From: Marisediminicola sp040546025
GTDB taxonomy: Bacteria > Actinomycetota > Actinomycetes > Actinomycetales > Microbacteriaceae
DNA length: 64,000 bases
Reading direction: 5' to 3'
NCBI RefSeq assembly: GCF_040546025.1
Contig: NZ_JBEPNA010000002.1
Coordinates: 62,001 to 126,000, forward strand
Every line of letters begins with the position of its first letter. The stretch's first letter is position 1. The position numbers and the translations under genes are program-made. Below are positions 38,009 through 46,600 of this stretch, one piece after another. The notes below the pieces were generated by a model. The model had not been told where the DNA came from and ran no database searches. It was given only the letters and a program-made list of their open reading frames with translations.

Positions 38009-39234
38009 CAGCTCTGGGCTCCTTCCGGCACGAGTGCCGACTCGATTGCGGATTCGAGGCGCGTCTGCAGCTCGGGCGAGCCGATGCGCTGCACGATCTC
38101 GGCGAGGAATCCGCGGACGACGAGTCGCCTCGCCTCCTCCTCGCTGATGCCGCGCGCCTGCAGGTAGAACAGCTGCTCGTCGTCGAAGCGTCCCGATGCA
38201 CTCGCGTGACCGGCCCCGGCGATGTCGCCGGTCTCGATCTCGAGATTCGGAATCGAATCGGCGCGGGCGCCGTCGGTGAGCAGCAGGTTTCGGTTCTGCT
38301 CGTAGCTGTCGGTTCCCGCCGCCGACTGGCGGATGAGCACGTCGCCGATCCAGACGGTGTGCGCTCCCCTGCCCTGCAGTGCGCCCTTGTAGGTGACGCG
38401 CGACTTGGTCCTTGGGGCATTGTGGTCGACGAACACCTGCTGCTCGATGTGCTGGCCCGAGGTCGCGAAGTAGGCGCCGTACAGTTCGACGTCGGCTCCC
38501 TCGCTCACGAGGTGCACGGAGGGGTTGATCCGGATGACGTCGCCGTCGAGCGAGACGACGACGTGGCGCAGCTTGGCATCCCGGCCGACCCGGGCGAAGT
38601 GGCTCGCAAGGTGGATCGCGTCGTCGTTCCACTGTTGCACGCTCACGACGGTGAGGTCGGCGCCGTCTTCGACGATGATCTCCACGTTCTCGGTGAGCTG
38701 GGCAGCTCCCGAGTTGTGCAGCACGATGTGTCCGCGGCTGTGCTTCTTCGCCGTGATGATGGTGTGCGCTGCACGGGGTGCGCCGTCGAGCCCGGACCGC
38801 TCGAGGGCGAGATCCTGGATCTCGTCGCCGTCGATCGTGATGGCGAGGGCGCGCTCGAAGCTCGACCAGGCGTTTGCGGATGCGCGGTCCTCCGGCACTC
38901 CGGCGGACCCGACCGAGGCATCCGCGCGGTCGACCCACGCGATGTTCACGCCGGGCGTTTCCACACTGTCGTATAGCCACGCGCCACCGTCGAGCTCGCC
39001 CTCGATGAGGGGGCGCAGCTTGGCGATGGGGCTGAACTTCCACTCGATCTCGCGGCCGGTGACGGCCGGGAAATCAGAGGTGTTCGTCGACTTGAATCGT
39101 TCCGAACGGGTCTGCACGGGGACATAGCTCGACCCGCCGTCGCTGCGCGGCACACGGCCGGGCTGCGTGGGGTCGAGCTCTGCCTGCTGTGGCGTGCCTT
39201 CGTCGATCTTGAGAGGGCTTGCAGGAGCTGACAT
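38008..39234 (-). CDS. sufD: Fe-S cluster assembly protein SufD
   Basis: 408-aa scaffold subunit that forms the SufBC2D complex. The right-handed beta-helix core is evident, with FVDHNAPRTKSRVTYKGAL and the C-terminal LQARGISEEEARRLVVRGF, shared with SufB. The N-terminus is divergent and acidic. Its ATG follows the sufB TAG with no gap, so it is translated by re-initiation or coupling. Confidence 0.95.
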   Translation of the reverse strand: MSAPASPLKIDEGTPQQAELDPTQPGRVPRSDGGSSYVPVQTRSERFKSTNTSDFPAVTGREIEWKFSPIAKLRPLIEGELDGGAWLYDSVETPGVNIAWVDRADASVGSAGVPEDRASANAWSSFERALAITIDGDEIQDLALERSGLDGAPRAAHTIITAKKHSRGHIVLHNSGAAQLTENVEIIVEDGADLTVVSVQQWNDDAIHLASHFARVGRDAKLRHVVVSLDGDVIRINPSVHLVSEGADVELYGAYFATSGQHIEQQVFVDHNAPRTKSRVTYKGALQGRGAHTVWIGDVLIRQSAAGTDSYEQNRNLLLTDGARADSIPNLEIETGDIAGAGHASASGRFDDEQLFYLQARGISEEEARRLVVRGFLAEIVQRIGSPELQTRLESAIESALVPEGAQS

Positions 39235-40653
39235 CTAGCCGACGGATCCTTCCATACCCATTTCGATGAGCTTATTGAGTTCGAGCGCGTACTCCATTGG
39301 GAGTTCGCGGGAGATTGGTTCGATGAAACCACGCACGATCATGGCCATGGCCTCGTCTTCCGGCATGCCGCGGCTCTGCAGGTAGAAGAGCTGCTCGGCG
39401 CTGACACGGGACACTGTGGCCTCATGGCCCATCTGCACGTCGTCCTCGCGGATGTCGGTGGTCGGGTAAGTGTCCGAGCGGGAGATGGTGTCGACGAGCA
39501 GCGCGTCGCAGCGCACGGTGTTCGCCGAGTGGTGGGCACCCTCCGCGATGCGGACCTCGCCACGGTATCCCGTGCGTCCGCCACCCCGGGCGATCGACTT
39601 GGAGACGATCGAGGACTGCGTGTAGGGCGCCATGTGAACCATCTTGGCTCCGGCATCCTGATGCTGGCCGGGCCCGGCGAACGCGACCGACAGGGTCTCG
39701 CCCTTCGCGCGCTCACCGACGAGGTAGATCGACGGGTACTTCATCGTCACCTTGGATCCGATGTTGCCGTCGATCCACTCCATCGTCGCACCCTCGTGCG
39801 CGATGGCACGCTTGGTGACGAGATTGTAGACGTTGTTCGACCAGTTCTGGATCGTCGTGTAGCGAACGCGGGCGTTCTTCTTCACGATGATCTCGACCAC
39901 GGCGGAGTGCAGCGAGTCCGACTTGTAGATCGGGGCCGTGCAGCCCTCGATGTAGTGAACGTAGCTGCCCTCGTCGGCGATGATGAGCGTGCGCTCGAAC
40001 TGGCCCATGTTCTCGGTGTTGATTCGGAAGTAGGCCTGCAGCGGGATCTCGACGTGCACGCCCTTCGGCACGTAGACGAACGAGCCACCGGACCAGACTG
40101 AGGTGTTGAGCGCGGCAAACTTGTTGTCGCCCTCGGGGATGACGGTGCCGAAGTACTCCTGGAACAGCTCCGGGTGCTCTTTGAGGGCGGTGTCGGTGTC
40201 CATGAAGATGACGCCCTGTGCCTCGAGCTCCGCGTTGATCGAGTGGAACACCACCTCGGACTCGTACTGGGCGGCCACACCGGAGACGAGGCGCTGGCGC
40301 TCCGCCTCGGGGATGCCGAGCTTCTCGTACGTGTTGCGAATGTCTTCGGGGAGGTCTTCCCAGGTCTGCGCCTGCTTCTCGGTGGAGCGGACGAAGTACT
40401 TGATGTTGTCGAAGTCGATGCCCGAAAGGTCGGCGCCCCACGTCGGCATCGGTTTCTTCCCGAACAGCGCCAGACCCTTGAGCCGCTTCTTGAGCATCCA
40501 TTCCGGCTCGCTCTTGAGCGCCGAGATGTCGGCGACGACTTCGGGCGATATCCCGCGTTTCGCGGAGGCGCCGGCGACGTCGGAGTCCGACCATCCGAAC
40601 TCGTACGTGCCAAGGCCGTCGAGTTCGGGTCGTTCGATGAGTACGTCAGACAT
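39235..40653 (-). CDS. sufB: Fe-S cluster assembly protein SufB
   Basis: 472-aa core scaffold on which the nascent Fe-S cluster is built. The beta-helix carries EGCTAPIY (with a ligand Cys), RYTTIQNWSNNVYNL, and the C-terminal LQSRGMPEDEAMAMIVRGF. No intein is present, unlike many mycobacterial SufB. ATG 40653 has AGAGG six bases upstream. It is the first gene of the operon. Confidence 0.97.
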   Translation of the reverse strand: MSDVLIERPELDGLGTYEFGWSDSDVAGASAKRGISPEVVADISALKSEPEWMLKKRLKGLALFGKKPMPTWGADLSGIDFDNIKYFVRSTEKQAQTWEDLPEDIRNTYEKLGIPEAERQRLVSGVAAQYESEVVFHSINAELEAQGVIFMDTDTALKEHPELFQEYFGTVIPEGDNKFAALNTSVWSGGSFVYVPKGVHVEIPLQAYFRINTENMGQFERTLIIADEGSYVHYIEGCTAPIYKSDSLHSAVVEIIVKKNARVRYTTIQNWSNNVYNLVTKRAIAHEGATMEWIDGNIGSKVTMKYPSIYLVGERAKGETLSVAFAGPGQHQDAGAKMVHMAPYTQSSIVSKSIARGGGRTGYRGEVRIAEGAHHSANTVRCDALLVDTISRSDTYPTTDIREDDVQMGHEATVSRVSAEQLFYLQSRGMPEDEAMAMIVRGFIEPISRELPMEYALELNKLIEMGMEGSVG

Positions 40654-40967
40654 GATTACCTCTTTCCAACCATTCCCAACCGAGGTGATCGGGGTGGTAT
40701 TCCGGGCCGCAAACTGCTTCCACGGGCGATATTCGCGGCACACTCCCCCGACTTTGTCGTGCGATGGGAGGTGTGGGTGCGAGATCTGGTCCGGTCATCG
40801 CATTGCGCGCCCGGTCCGAGACGTGCCTTCCGGACCAACTCATTCTACAGGGAACACTCGGGAAAGCGGGGTTTCGAGCCTGTGAAGGCACTGGCACACC
40901 GCGCCGGTTTCCTCGCAGGTGTCGCTGCCTAGAATAGGGAGATCGACACTGATTTTGGAGTCTCCGA
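40654..40967. other. Divergent promoter region of sufB and ctaA
   Basis: 314 bp without a gene. A TAGAAT -10-like element at 40930-40935 sits about 33 bp before ctaA, and a TAGAAT on the minus strand at 40847-40842 could serve the SUF operon with a leader of about 190 nt. Neither has a good -35. No SufR gene or clear palindromic operator was found. Confidence 0.4.
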
Positions 40968-41945
40968 GTGAACAGCGCGCCTTCTCGCCTGCGTACGGTC
41001 ATCGCACCGTTTTCTGCCTGGCTTCCCTCTGTGATCGACCGACGCGTTCGGGTGATGGCCTGGCTCTCGCTCGTCGCCCAGATATTGATCGTCGGTACGG
41101 GAGGTGCCGTGCGGCTCACCGGCTCGGGGCTCGGCTGCCCGACCTGGCCGCGCTGCACCGCGGACTCGTTCGTGAGCACCCCGGAGCAGGGAATCCATGG
41201 GGTGATCGAGTTCGGAAACCGCCTGCTCACCTTCGTGCTCATCCTCATTGCGATCGCCATGTTCCTGTTCGTTGTCCGGATGCGCAGACAGCGCCCCGAC
41301 CTGTTCCGCCTCGCGCTCGTGATCGGTCTGGGCATTCCGTTCCAGGGAGTCATCGGCGGCATCACCGTTCTGACGAACCTCGACCCCTACATCGTCGGAC
41401 TGCACTTCGTGCTGTCGACCGTTCTCGTGGTTCTCGCGACGGTGCTCGTCTATCGCGTCTACCGCGGTCGCCGAGGAGTCGCGCTCGTGGCGCCGGGCTG
41501 GTACGTCGCGACCGGGTATCTGGCCTCGCTGTTCGTCGGCGTGACGATCCTCGTCGGCATCCTGACGACAGGTTCCGGTCCCCACGCTGGCGACAAGGGC
41601 TCGGCGCGGAACGGCCTCGACTCGGAACTGTTGCAGCACTTGCACAGCTACCCGGCGTACATCACGCTCGGCCTCACGATTGTGCTTCTCGCCGGCGCCG
41701 TGCTGATGCGGCTTCCCGCGGTCGCCAAGGCGGTGGGCCTGCTGCTGGCGGTGGAGCTCGCGCAGATCGTCGTCGGCATCAGCCAGTCGCGCATGGGCCT
41801 GCCGGAGCTGCTCGTCGGCACCCACATGGTGCTCGCGTGCGTACTGGCCGCCGCGATGACGTCGGCGATGCTCAACCTCAGGAGCCGCGCCGAACCGGTA
41901 TCGGCCCCCGCGTCCCAGCAGAGAGTCGGGACTGCCGCGGTCTGA
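40968..41945 (+). CDS. ctaA: Heme A synthase
   Basis: Membrane enzyme of 325 aa that oxidises the C8 methyl of heme O to give heme A for cytochrome c oxidase. Eight hydrophobic segments are visible. The conserved RLTGSGLGCPTWPRC carries a Cys pair typical of Gram-positive CtaA, and heme-ligand histidines occur in HGVIEFGNR, GLHF, LQHLHSYPAY and GTHMV. GTG start, GGAG seven bases upstream. It converges on ctaB across a repeat cluster. Confidence 0.94.
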   Translation: MNSAPSRLRTVIAPFSAWLPSVIDRRVRVMAWLSLVAQILIVGTGGAVRLTGSGLGCPTWPRCTADSFVSTPEQGIHGVIEFGNRLLTFVLILIAIAMFLFVVRMRRQRPDLFRLALVIGLGIPFQGVIGGITVLTNLDPYIVGLHFVLSTVLVVLATVLVYRVYRGRRGVALVAPGWYVATGYLASLFVGVTILVGILTTGSGPHAGDKGSARNGLDSELLQHLHSYPAYITLGLTIVLLAGAVLMRLPAVAKAVGLLLAVELAQIVVGISQSRMGLPELLVGTHMVLACVLAAAMTSAMLNLRSRAEPVSAPASQQRVGTAAV

Positions 41946-41962
41946 GCCGGCGGCCCGCCACG

Positions 41963-42149
41963 GGCTTTCATTATTCAGGAGTCTGGTCGGCAACTGGCTT
42001 TCATCATTCAGGAGTCTGACGGCGCCGCAGTGGCAATCGGATCAGCCTTCGTCACTCTGCCCACTCCAGCCCCGGTTCGGAGCGTTCTGCCGGGGCCGGT
42101 TCCTGAATAATGACGCCAGGCTCTGGCCTGACTCCTGAATAATGAAAGC
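41963..42149. repeat. Inverted pair of tandem repeats between ctaA and ctaB
   Basis: The core ATTATTCAGGA occurs four times: direct at 41970 and 42003 (second as ATCATTCAGGA), inverted at 42101-42112 and 42133-42144. The outermost 19 bases, CTTTCATTATTCAGGAGTC, are perfectly inverted between 41965 and 42148. Each arm is a tandem pair 32-33 bp apart, and the centre is about 80 bp. Confidence 0.85.
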
Positions 42150-42156
42150 GCGGGAC

Positions 42157-43077
42157 TTAGAACGGCAGCAGCGGGTCGACGCCGACCGCGATGAACAGCA
42201 GCGTCAGGTACGAGATCGAGCTGTGGAACACGCGCATCGGCTTGACCTCGTCGTGCCGGATTGCGGTGCTGTACAGGCGGTGGGACTCGATGATGAACCA
42301 GCCGCCCGCCGCGACCGCGACCGCGGTGTACAGGATGCCCATGGAGGCCACCGGGATCAGCAGCAGCGAGCAGGCCACCGTGGCCCACGCGTAGAGCACC
42401 ACCTGGAGCCCGACGAGGGTGCGTCCGCGCACGACCGCGAGCATGGGCACGTTTACCGAGGCGTAGTCGGCGCGGTACCGCATCGACAGCGGCCAGTAGT
42501 GCGGTGGGGTCCAGAGGAAAACGACGAAGAAAAGGATGACGGGAGCCCAGTCGAGGGAGCCCGTGACGGCTGCCCAGCCGATCAGCACCGGGAAGCATCC
42601 CGCGATGCCGCCCCACACGATGTTCTGTGCGGTGCGGCGCTTGAGCCAGAGCGTGTAGACGACGACATAGAAGAAGATCGCGGCGGCCGAGAGGGCTGCG
42701 GCAAGCAGGTTGGTCGTGACCGCGAGCCAGATGATCGACGCGATGCCGACGAGCCACGCGAACACGAGGGCCTCACGGTCGCTGAGCTCGCCCGTGACCA
42801 GCGGCCGGTTCTTCGTGCGCTCCATCACCCGGTCGATATCACGGTCGATGTAGCAGTTGAACGCGCCCGCCGAGCCGGCGCTGAGCGATCCTCCGATGAG
42901 GGTCGCGACGACCAGCCACAGGTTCGGGATGCCGTTCTGTGCGAGAACCATCACCGGCGCGGTCGTCACGAGCAGAAGCTCGATCACCCGGGGTTTCGTC
43001 AGCGCGATGTAGGCGCGAGCCTTGCGAGCAAACCCGGGCCTCTCGCGCGCTGCGCGGGCCGTGACGGTTACGTCCAT
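42157..43077 (-). CDS. ctaB: Heme O synthase (protoheme IX farnesyltransferase)
   Basis: UbiA-type membrane prenyltransferase of about 306 aa that attaches the hydroxyethylfarnesyl group to heme B. The Asp-rich motifs are NCYIDRDIDRVMERTKNRP and, in the second half, YRADYASVNVP. About nine hydrophobic segments. ATG 43077 with AGAGGAG upstream is preferred; ATG 43098 would add seven residues and could be read from a near-leaderless mRNA starting after a TAGACT box at 43114-43109. Confidence 0.93.
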   Translation of the reverse strand: MDVTVTARAARERPGFARKARAYIALTKPRVIELLLVTTAPVMVLAQNGIPNLWLVVATLIGGSLSAGSAGAFNCYIDRDIDRVMERTKNRPLVTGELSDREALVFAWLVGIASIIWLAVTTNLLAAALSAAAIFFYVVVYTLWLKRRTAQNIVWGGIAGCFPVLIGWAAVTGSLDWAPVILFFVVFLWTPPHYWPLSMRYRADYASVNVPMLAVVRGRTLVGLQVVLYAWATVACSLLLIPVASMGILYTAVAVAAGGWFIIESHRLYSTAIRHDEVKPMRVFHSSISYLTLLFIAVGVDPLLPF

Positions 43078-43349
43078 TGCTCCTCTAACCGGATTCATTA
43101 CTCAGCCGAGTCTAGTTGATCGAAGTCTGGACCTCTCCCGGCGCAGGGCGTCATGAGAGACGCGCCGGGAGGGCGATTCTCTATACTGAAGAAGCTTGCC
43201 AGCCGCGAGCAACCTCCCCCTGCCTCCAAGTTGACTGGTCTGGCGAGGTTCGACGCGGACATGCCGTTGACGTCAGCGGCAAGCCACACCTCATGTGTGG
43301 GCGATGGTCACAGGCCTGGCCCCACAGCGAACGAAGGGTCGACAACCAA
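43078..43349. other. Divergent ctaB/tkt promoter region
   Basis: About 270 bp with no gene. A TATACT -10 element at 43182-43187 could start tkt transcription about 156 bases before its GTG. On the minus strand TAGACT at 43114-43109 suits ctaB. No riboswitch fold was recognised in the tkt leader. Confidence 0.4.
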
Positions 43350-45458
43350 GTGCCAAACCTCCAGTGGAACTCCCTCGACGCCAGAGCAGTCGACACCGCT
43401 CGCATCCTCGCCGCCGACGCGGTCGAGAAAGTCGGAAATGGGCATCCTGGCACGGCGATGAGCTTGGCCCCCGCCGCCTACCTTCTGTTCCAGAAGGTCA
43501 TGCGGCGCGACCCGAGCGACAACACCTGGATCGGTCGTGACAGGTTCATCCTGTCGGTCGGGCACAGCTCGCTGACCCAGTACGTGCAGTTCTACCTCGG
43601 CGGGTACGGCCTCGAACTCGACGACCTCAAGGCGCTGCGCACCTGGGGCTCGAAGACCCCCGGCCACCCGGAGTACGGCCACACCGACGGCGTCGAGATC
43701 ACGACCGGCCCGCTCGGCCAGGGGCTCGCTTCCGCGGTGGGCTTCGCCTACGCCGCGCGCTTCGAGCGGGGCCTCTTCGACCCGGATGCCGCGGCGGGCG
43801 AGAGCCCGTTCGACCACTTCGTCTACGCCATCGCCGGGGATGGCGACCTGCAGGAGGGCATCACGAGCGAGGCGTCGTCGCTCGCCGGCCACCAGCAGCT
43901 CGGCAACCTCATCGCCATCTACGACAGCAACCAGATCTCGATCGAGGACGACACGAACATCGCCTTCACCGAGGACGTGAAGGCGCGCTACGAGGCGTAC
44001 AACTGGCAGGTGCTCGTCGTCGACTGGAAGAAGACCGGCGACTACAGCGAAGACCTGGTCGAGCTGAACGACGCAATCGAGGCGGCGAAGGCCGACACCG
44101 ACAGGCCCTCCCTCATCATCCTGCGCACGATCATCGGCTGGCCGTCGCCGAAGAAGCAGAACACCGGCAAGATTCACGGGTCCGCGCTCGGCGCCGACGA
44201 GCTCGCCGCCGTCAAGACCGTTCTGGGCTTCGACCCGGAGCAGTCGTTCGCCGTCGAGGTCGACGTGCTGGCCCACACCCGCAAGGCGGTCGAGCGCGGA
44301 CAGGCCGCGCACGCCGAGTGGAACATCCAGTTCGACGCGTGGGCCGCCGCCCAGCCCGAGCGCAAGGAGCTCCTCGACCGCGTGCTCGCCGGCGACCTGC
44401 CCGAGGGAGTCGCCGAAGCGCTGCCCGTCTTCCCGGCAGGCAAAGACGTGTCGACCCGCGCCGCGTCCGGCAAGGTCCTGACCGCGCTCGGCCCGGTCAT
44501 CCCGGAGCTGTGGGGCGGATCCGCCGACCTCGCCGAGTCGAACAACACCACCATCGAGGGCGCTGCGTCGTTCGTTCCCGCCGAGCACTCCACCGGCGAA
44601 TGGACGGGCAACACGTACGGACGGGTGCTCCACTTCGGCATCCGCGAGCACGCCATGGCGGCGATCCTCAACGGAATCGTGCTGCACGGCAATACGCGCC
44701 CGTTCGGCGGTACCTTCCTGATCTTCAGCGACTACATGCGGCCGGCCGTGCGCCTCGCCGCGCTCATGCAGGCACCCTCGATCTTCGTGTGGACGCATGA
44801 TTCGGTCGCCCTCGGCGCCGACGGCCCGACCCACCAGCCGGTCGAGCAGCTCGCGACGCTCCGTGCCATCCCGGGGCTGGACGTCGTGAGGCCGGCGGAT
44901 GCGAACGAGACCGCTTATGCGTGGCAGGCGATTCTCGGCCGCCGCCGCGGTCCGGCCGGAATCGTGCTTTCGCGCCAGAACCTGCCCGTCTTCGATCGCG
45001 GCGACGACGTCGCGAGCGGCGACACCCTCGCCTCGGCGAAGCACGTAGCGAAGGGAGCCTACGTGCTCGCGGACGCCGCCGGCGGAACCCCCGACGTGAT
45101 CATCATCGCGACCGGCTCCGAGGTGCAGTTCGCTCTCGAGGCTCGCGCCGCGCTGGCCGCCGACGGGATCGGCGCGCGCGTCGTGTCCGCCCCCAGCCTG
45201 GAGTGGTTCGCCGAGCAGAGCGCCGAGTACCGCGAGCAGGTGCTTCCCGCCGCGGTGAAGGCCCGGGTGTCGGTCGAGGCCGGCATCGCCCTCGGCTGGC
45301 GGGAGTATGTCGGCGACGCCGGGCGCAGCGTCTCCATCGAGCACTTCGGCGCCTCCGCCGACTACGAGACCCTGTACCGCGAGTTCGGCATGACGACTGA
45401 GAGCGTGGTCGCCGCCGCCAAGGATTCGTTGTCCGCCGCCCGGGCGACCGGCAACTGA
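43350..45458 (+). CDS. tkt: Transketolase
   Basis: Thiamine-diphosphate enzyme of 702 aa moving two-carbon units in the pentose phosphate pathway. The ThDP motif GDGDLQEG with its distal Asn (YDSN) is at about 163-200; GNGHPGTAMSLAP is the N-terminal family signature, and FGIREHAMA with the catalytic Glu lies near residue 430. GTG 43350 (PNLQWNSLDARAVD follows) is chosen because similarity starts there; upstream codons are open but unlike the family. First gene of the tkt-tal-pgi-zwf-opcA-pgl operon. Confidence 0.95.
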   Translation: MPNLQWNSLDARAVDTARILAADAVEKVGNGHPGTAMSLAPAAYLLFQKVMRRDPSDNTWIGRDRFILSVGHSSLTQYVQFYLGGYGLELDDLKALRTWGSKTPGHPEYGHTDGVEITTGPLGQGLASAVGFAYAARFERGLFDPDAAAGESPFDHFVYAIAGDGDLQEGITSEASSLAGHQQLGNLIAIYDSNQISIEDDTNIAFTEDVKARYEAYNWQVLVVDWKKTGDYSEDLVELNDAIEAAKADTDRPSLIILRTIIGWPSPKKQNTGKIHGSALGADELAAVKTVLGFDPEQSFAVEVDVLAHTRKAVERGQAAHAEWNIQFDAWAAAQPERKELLDRVLAGDLPEGVAEALPVFPAGKDVSTRAASGKVLTALGPVIPELWGGSADLAESNNTTIEGAASFVPAEHSTGEWTGNTYGRVLHFGIREHAMAAILNGIVLHGNTRPFGGTFLIFSDYMRPAVRLAALMQAPSIFVWTHDSVALGADGPTHQPVEQLATLRAIPGLDVVRPADANETAYAWQAILGRRRGPAGIVLSRQNLPVFDRGDDVASGDTLASAKHVAKGAYVLADAAGGTPDVIIIATGSEVQFALEARAALAADGIGARVVSAPSLEWFAEQSAEYREQVLPAAVKARVSVEAGIALGWREYVGDAGRSVSIEHFGASADYETLYREFGMTTESVVAAAKDSLSAARATGN

Positions 45459-45484
45459 GCACCATCAACCGAAGGAAGATCGCC

Positions 45485-46600
45485 ATGACCGTAACCCTTT
45501 CCCCCACCGCAGCACTGTCCGCCACCGGCGTGAGCATCTGGCTCGACGACCTCTCGCGCGAGCGGATCAACTCGGGAGGCCTGCAGAAGCTCATCGCCGA
45601 GAAGAACGTCGTCGGCATCACCACGAATCCGACGATCTTCGCCAGCGCGCTTGCCAAGGGCGAGGCGTACGACGCCCAGATCGCCGAGCTCGCCGCCAGC
45701 GGAACGAGCGTGACCGACGCGGTCTTCGAGATCACCACAGCCGACGTCGCCGACGCCTGCGACATCTTCCGCCCCGTCTTCGACTCCACCGCCGGATTCG
45801 ACGGCCGAGTGTCGATCGAGGTCGAGCCCGACCTCGCCCACGACGCGGCCGGCACGTTCGAGGAGGCCGTGCGGCTCTGGGCGAAGGTCGACCGCCCGAA
45901 CGTGATGATCAAGATCCCCGCCACCGTCGAGGGACTCGAAGCCATCGCGAACACGATCGGCGAGGGGATCAGCGTCAACGTGACCCTGATCTTCAGCCTC
46001 GAGCGCTACCGCGACGTCATCAACGCCTACCTCACCGGTCTCGAGAAGGCGAAAGCGGCGGGCCACGACCTCTCCAGCATCCACTCGGTCGCCTCGTTCT
46101 TCGTGTCGCGAGTCGACACCGAGATCGACAAGCGGCTCGAGGCCATCGGCACCGGCGAGGCCACCGCGCTCAAGAGCAAGGCGGGGGTCGCGAACGCGCG
46201 GCTGGCCTACCAGGTGTTCGAGCAGTCCTTCGCGACCGAGCGCGCGTCCGGCCTGCTCGCAGCCGGGGCGAACAAGCAGCGTCCGCTGTGGGCCTCGACG
46301 GGCGTCAAGGACCCGAACCTCCCCGATACCCTGTACGTCACTGAGCTCGCCGTCGCCGACACCGTCAACACCATGCCGGAGAAGACCCTCGATGCGACCT
46401 TCGACCACGCCGAGATTGCCGGTGACGCCGTGACCGGCAACTACGACTCCGCGAACGGCGTTCTCGACGCGCTCGACTCGCTCGGGATCTCCTACGACGA
46501 GGTCACCCAGCTTCTCGAGCGAGAGGGCGTCGAGAAGTTCCAGGTGTCCTGGAACGAACTTCTCGACACGGTGACCGCAGCCCTCGAGGCAGCCAAGTGA
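45485..46600 (+). CDS. tal: Transaldolase
   Basis: Class I aldolase of 371 aa moving a dihydroxyacetone unit from sedoheptulose-7-phosphate to glyceraldehyde-3-phosphate. The Schiff-base lysine is Lys143 in VMIKIPAT; ITTNPTIF and SVASFFVSRVD are further signatures of the long actinobacterial type. GAAGGA precedes the ATG, and the stop overlaps the pgi GTG by 4 bp. Confidence 0.96.
   Translation: MTVTLSPTAALSATGVSIWLDDLSRERINSGGLQKLIAEKNVVGITTNPTIFASALAKGEAYDAQIAELAASGTSVTDAVFEITTADVADACDIFRPVFDSTAGFDGRVSIEVEPDLAHDAAGTFEEAVRLWAKVDRPNVMIKIPATVEGLEAIANTIGEGISVNVTLIFSLERYRDVINAYLTGLEKAKAAGHDLSSIHSVASFFVSRVDTEIDKRLEAIGTGEATALKSKAGVANARLAYQVFEQSFATERASGLLAAGANKQRPLWASTGVKDPNLPDTLYVTELAVADTVNTMPEKTLDATFDHAEIAGDAVTGNYDSANGVLDALDSLGISYDEVTQLLEREGVEKFQVSWNELLDTVTAALEAAK

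Noticed and set aside
43190..43349. Riboswitch in the tkt leader
   Set aside because: No recognisable TPP or other conserved fold could be traced by eye.
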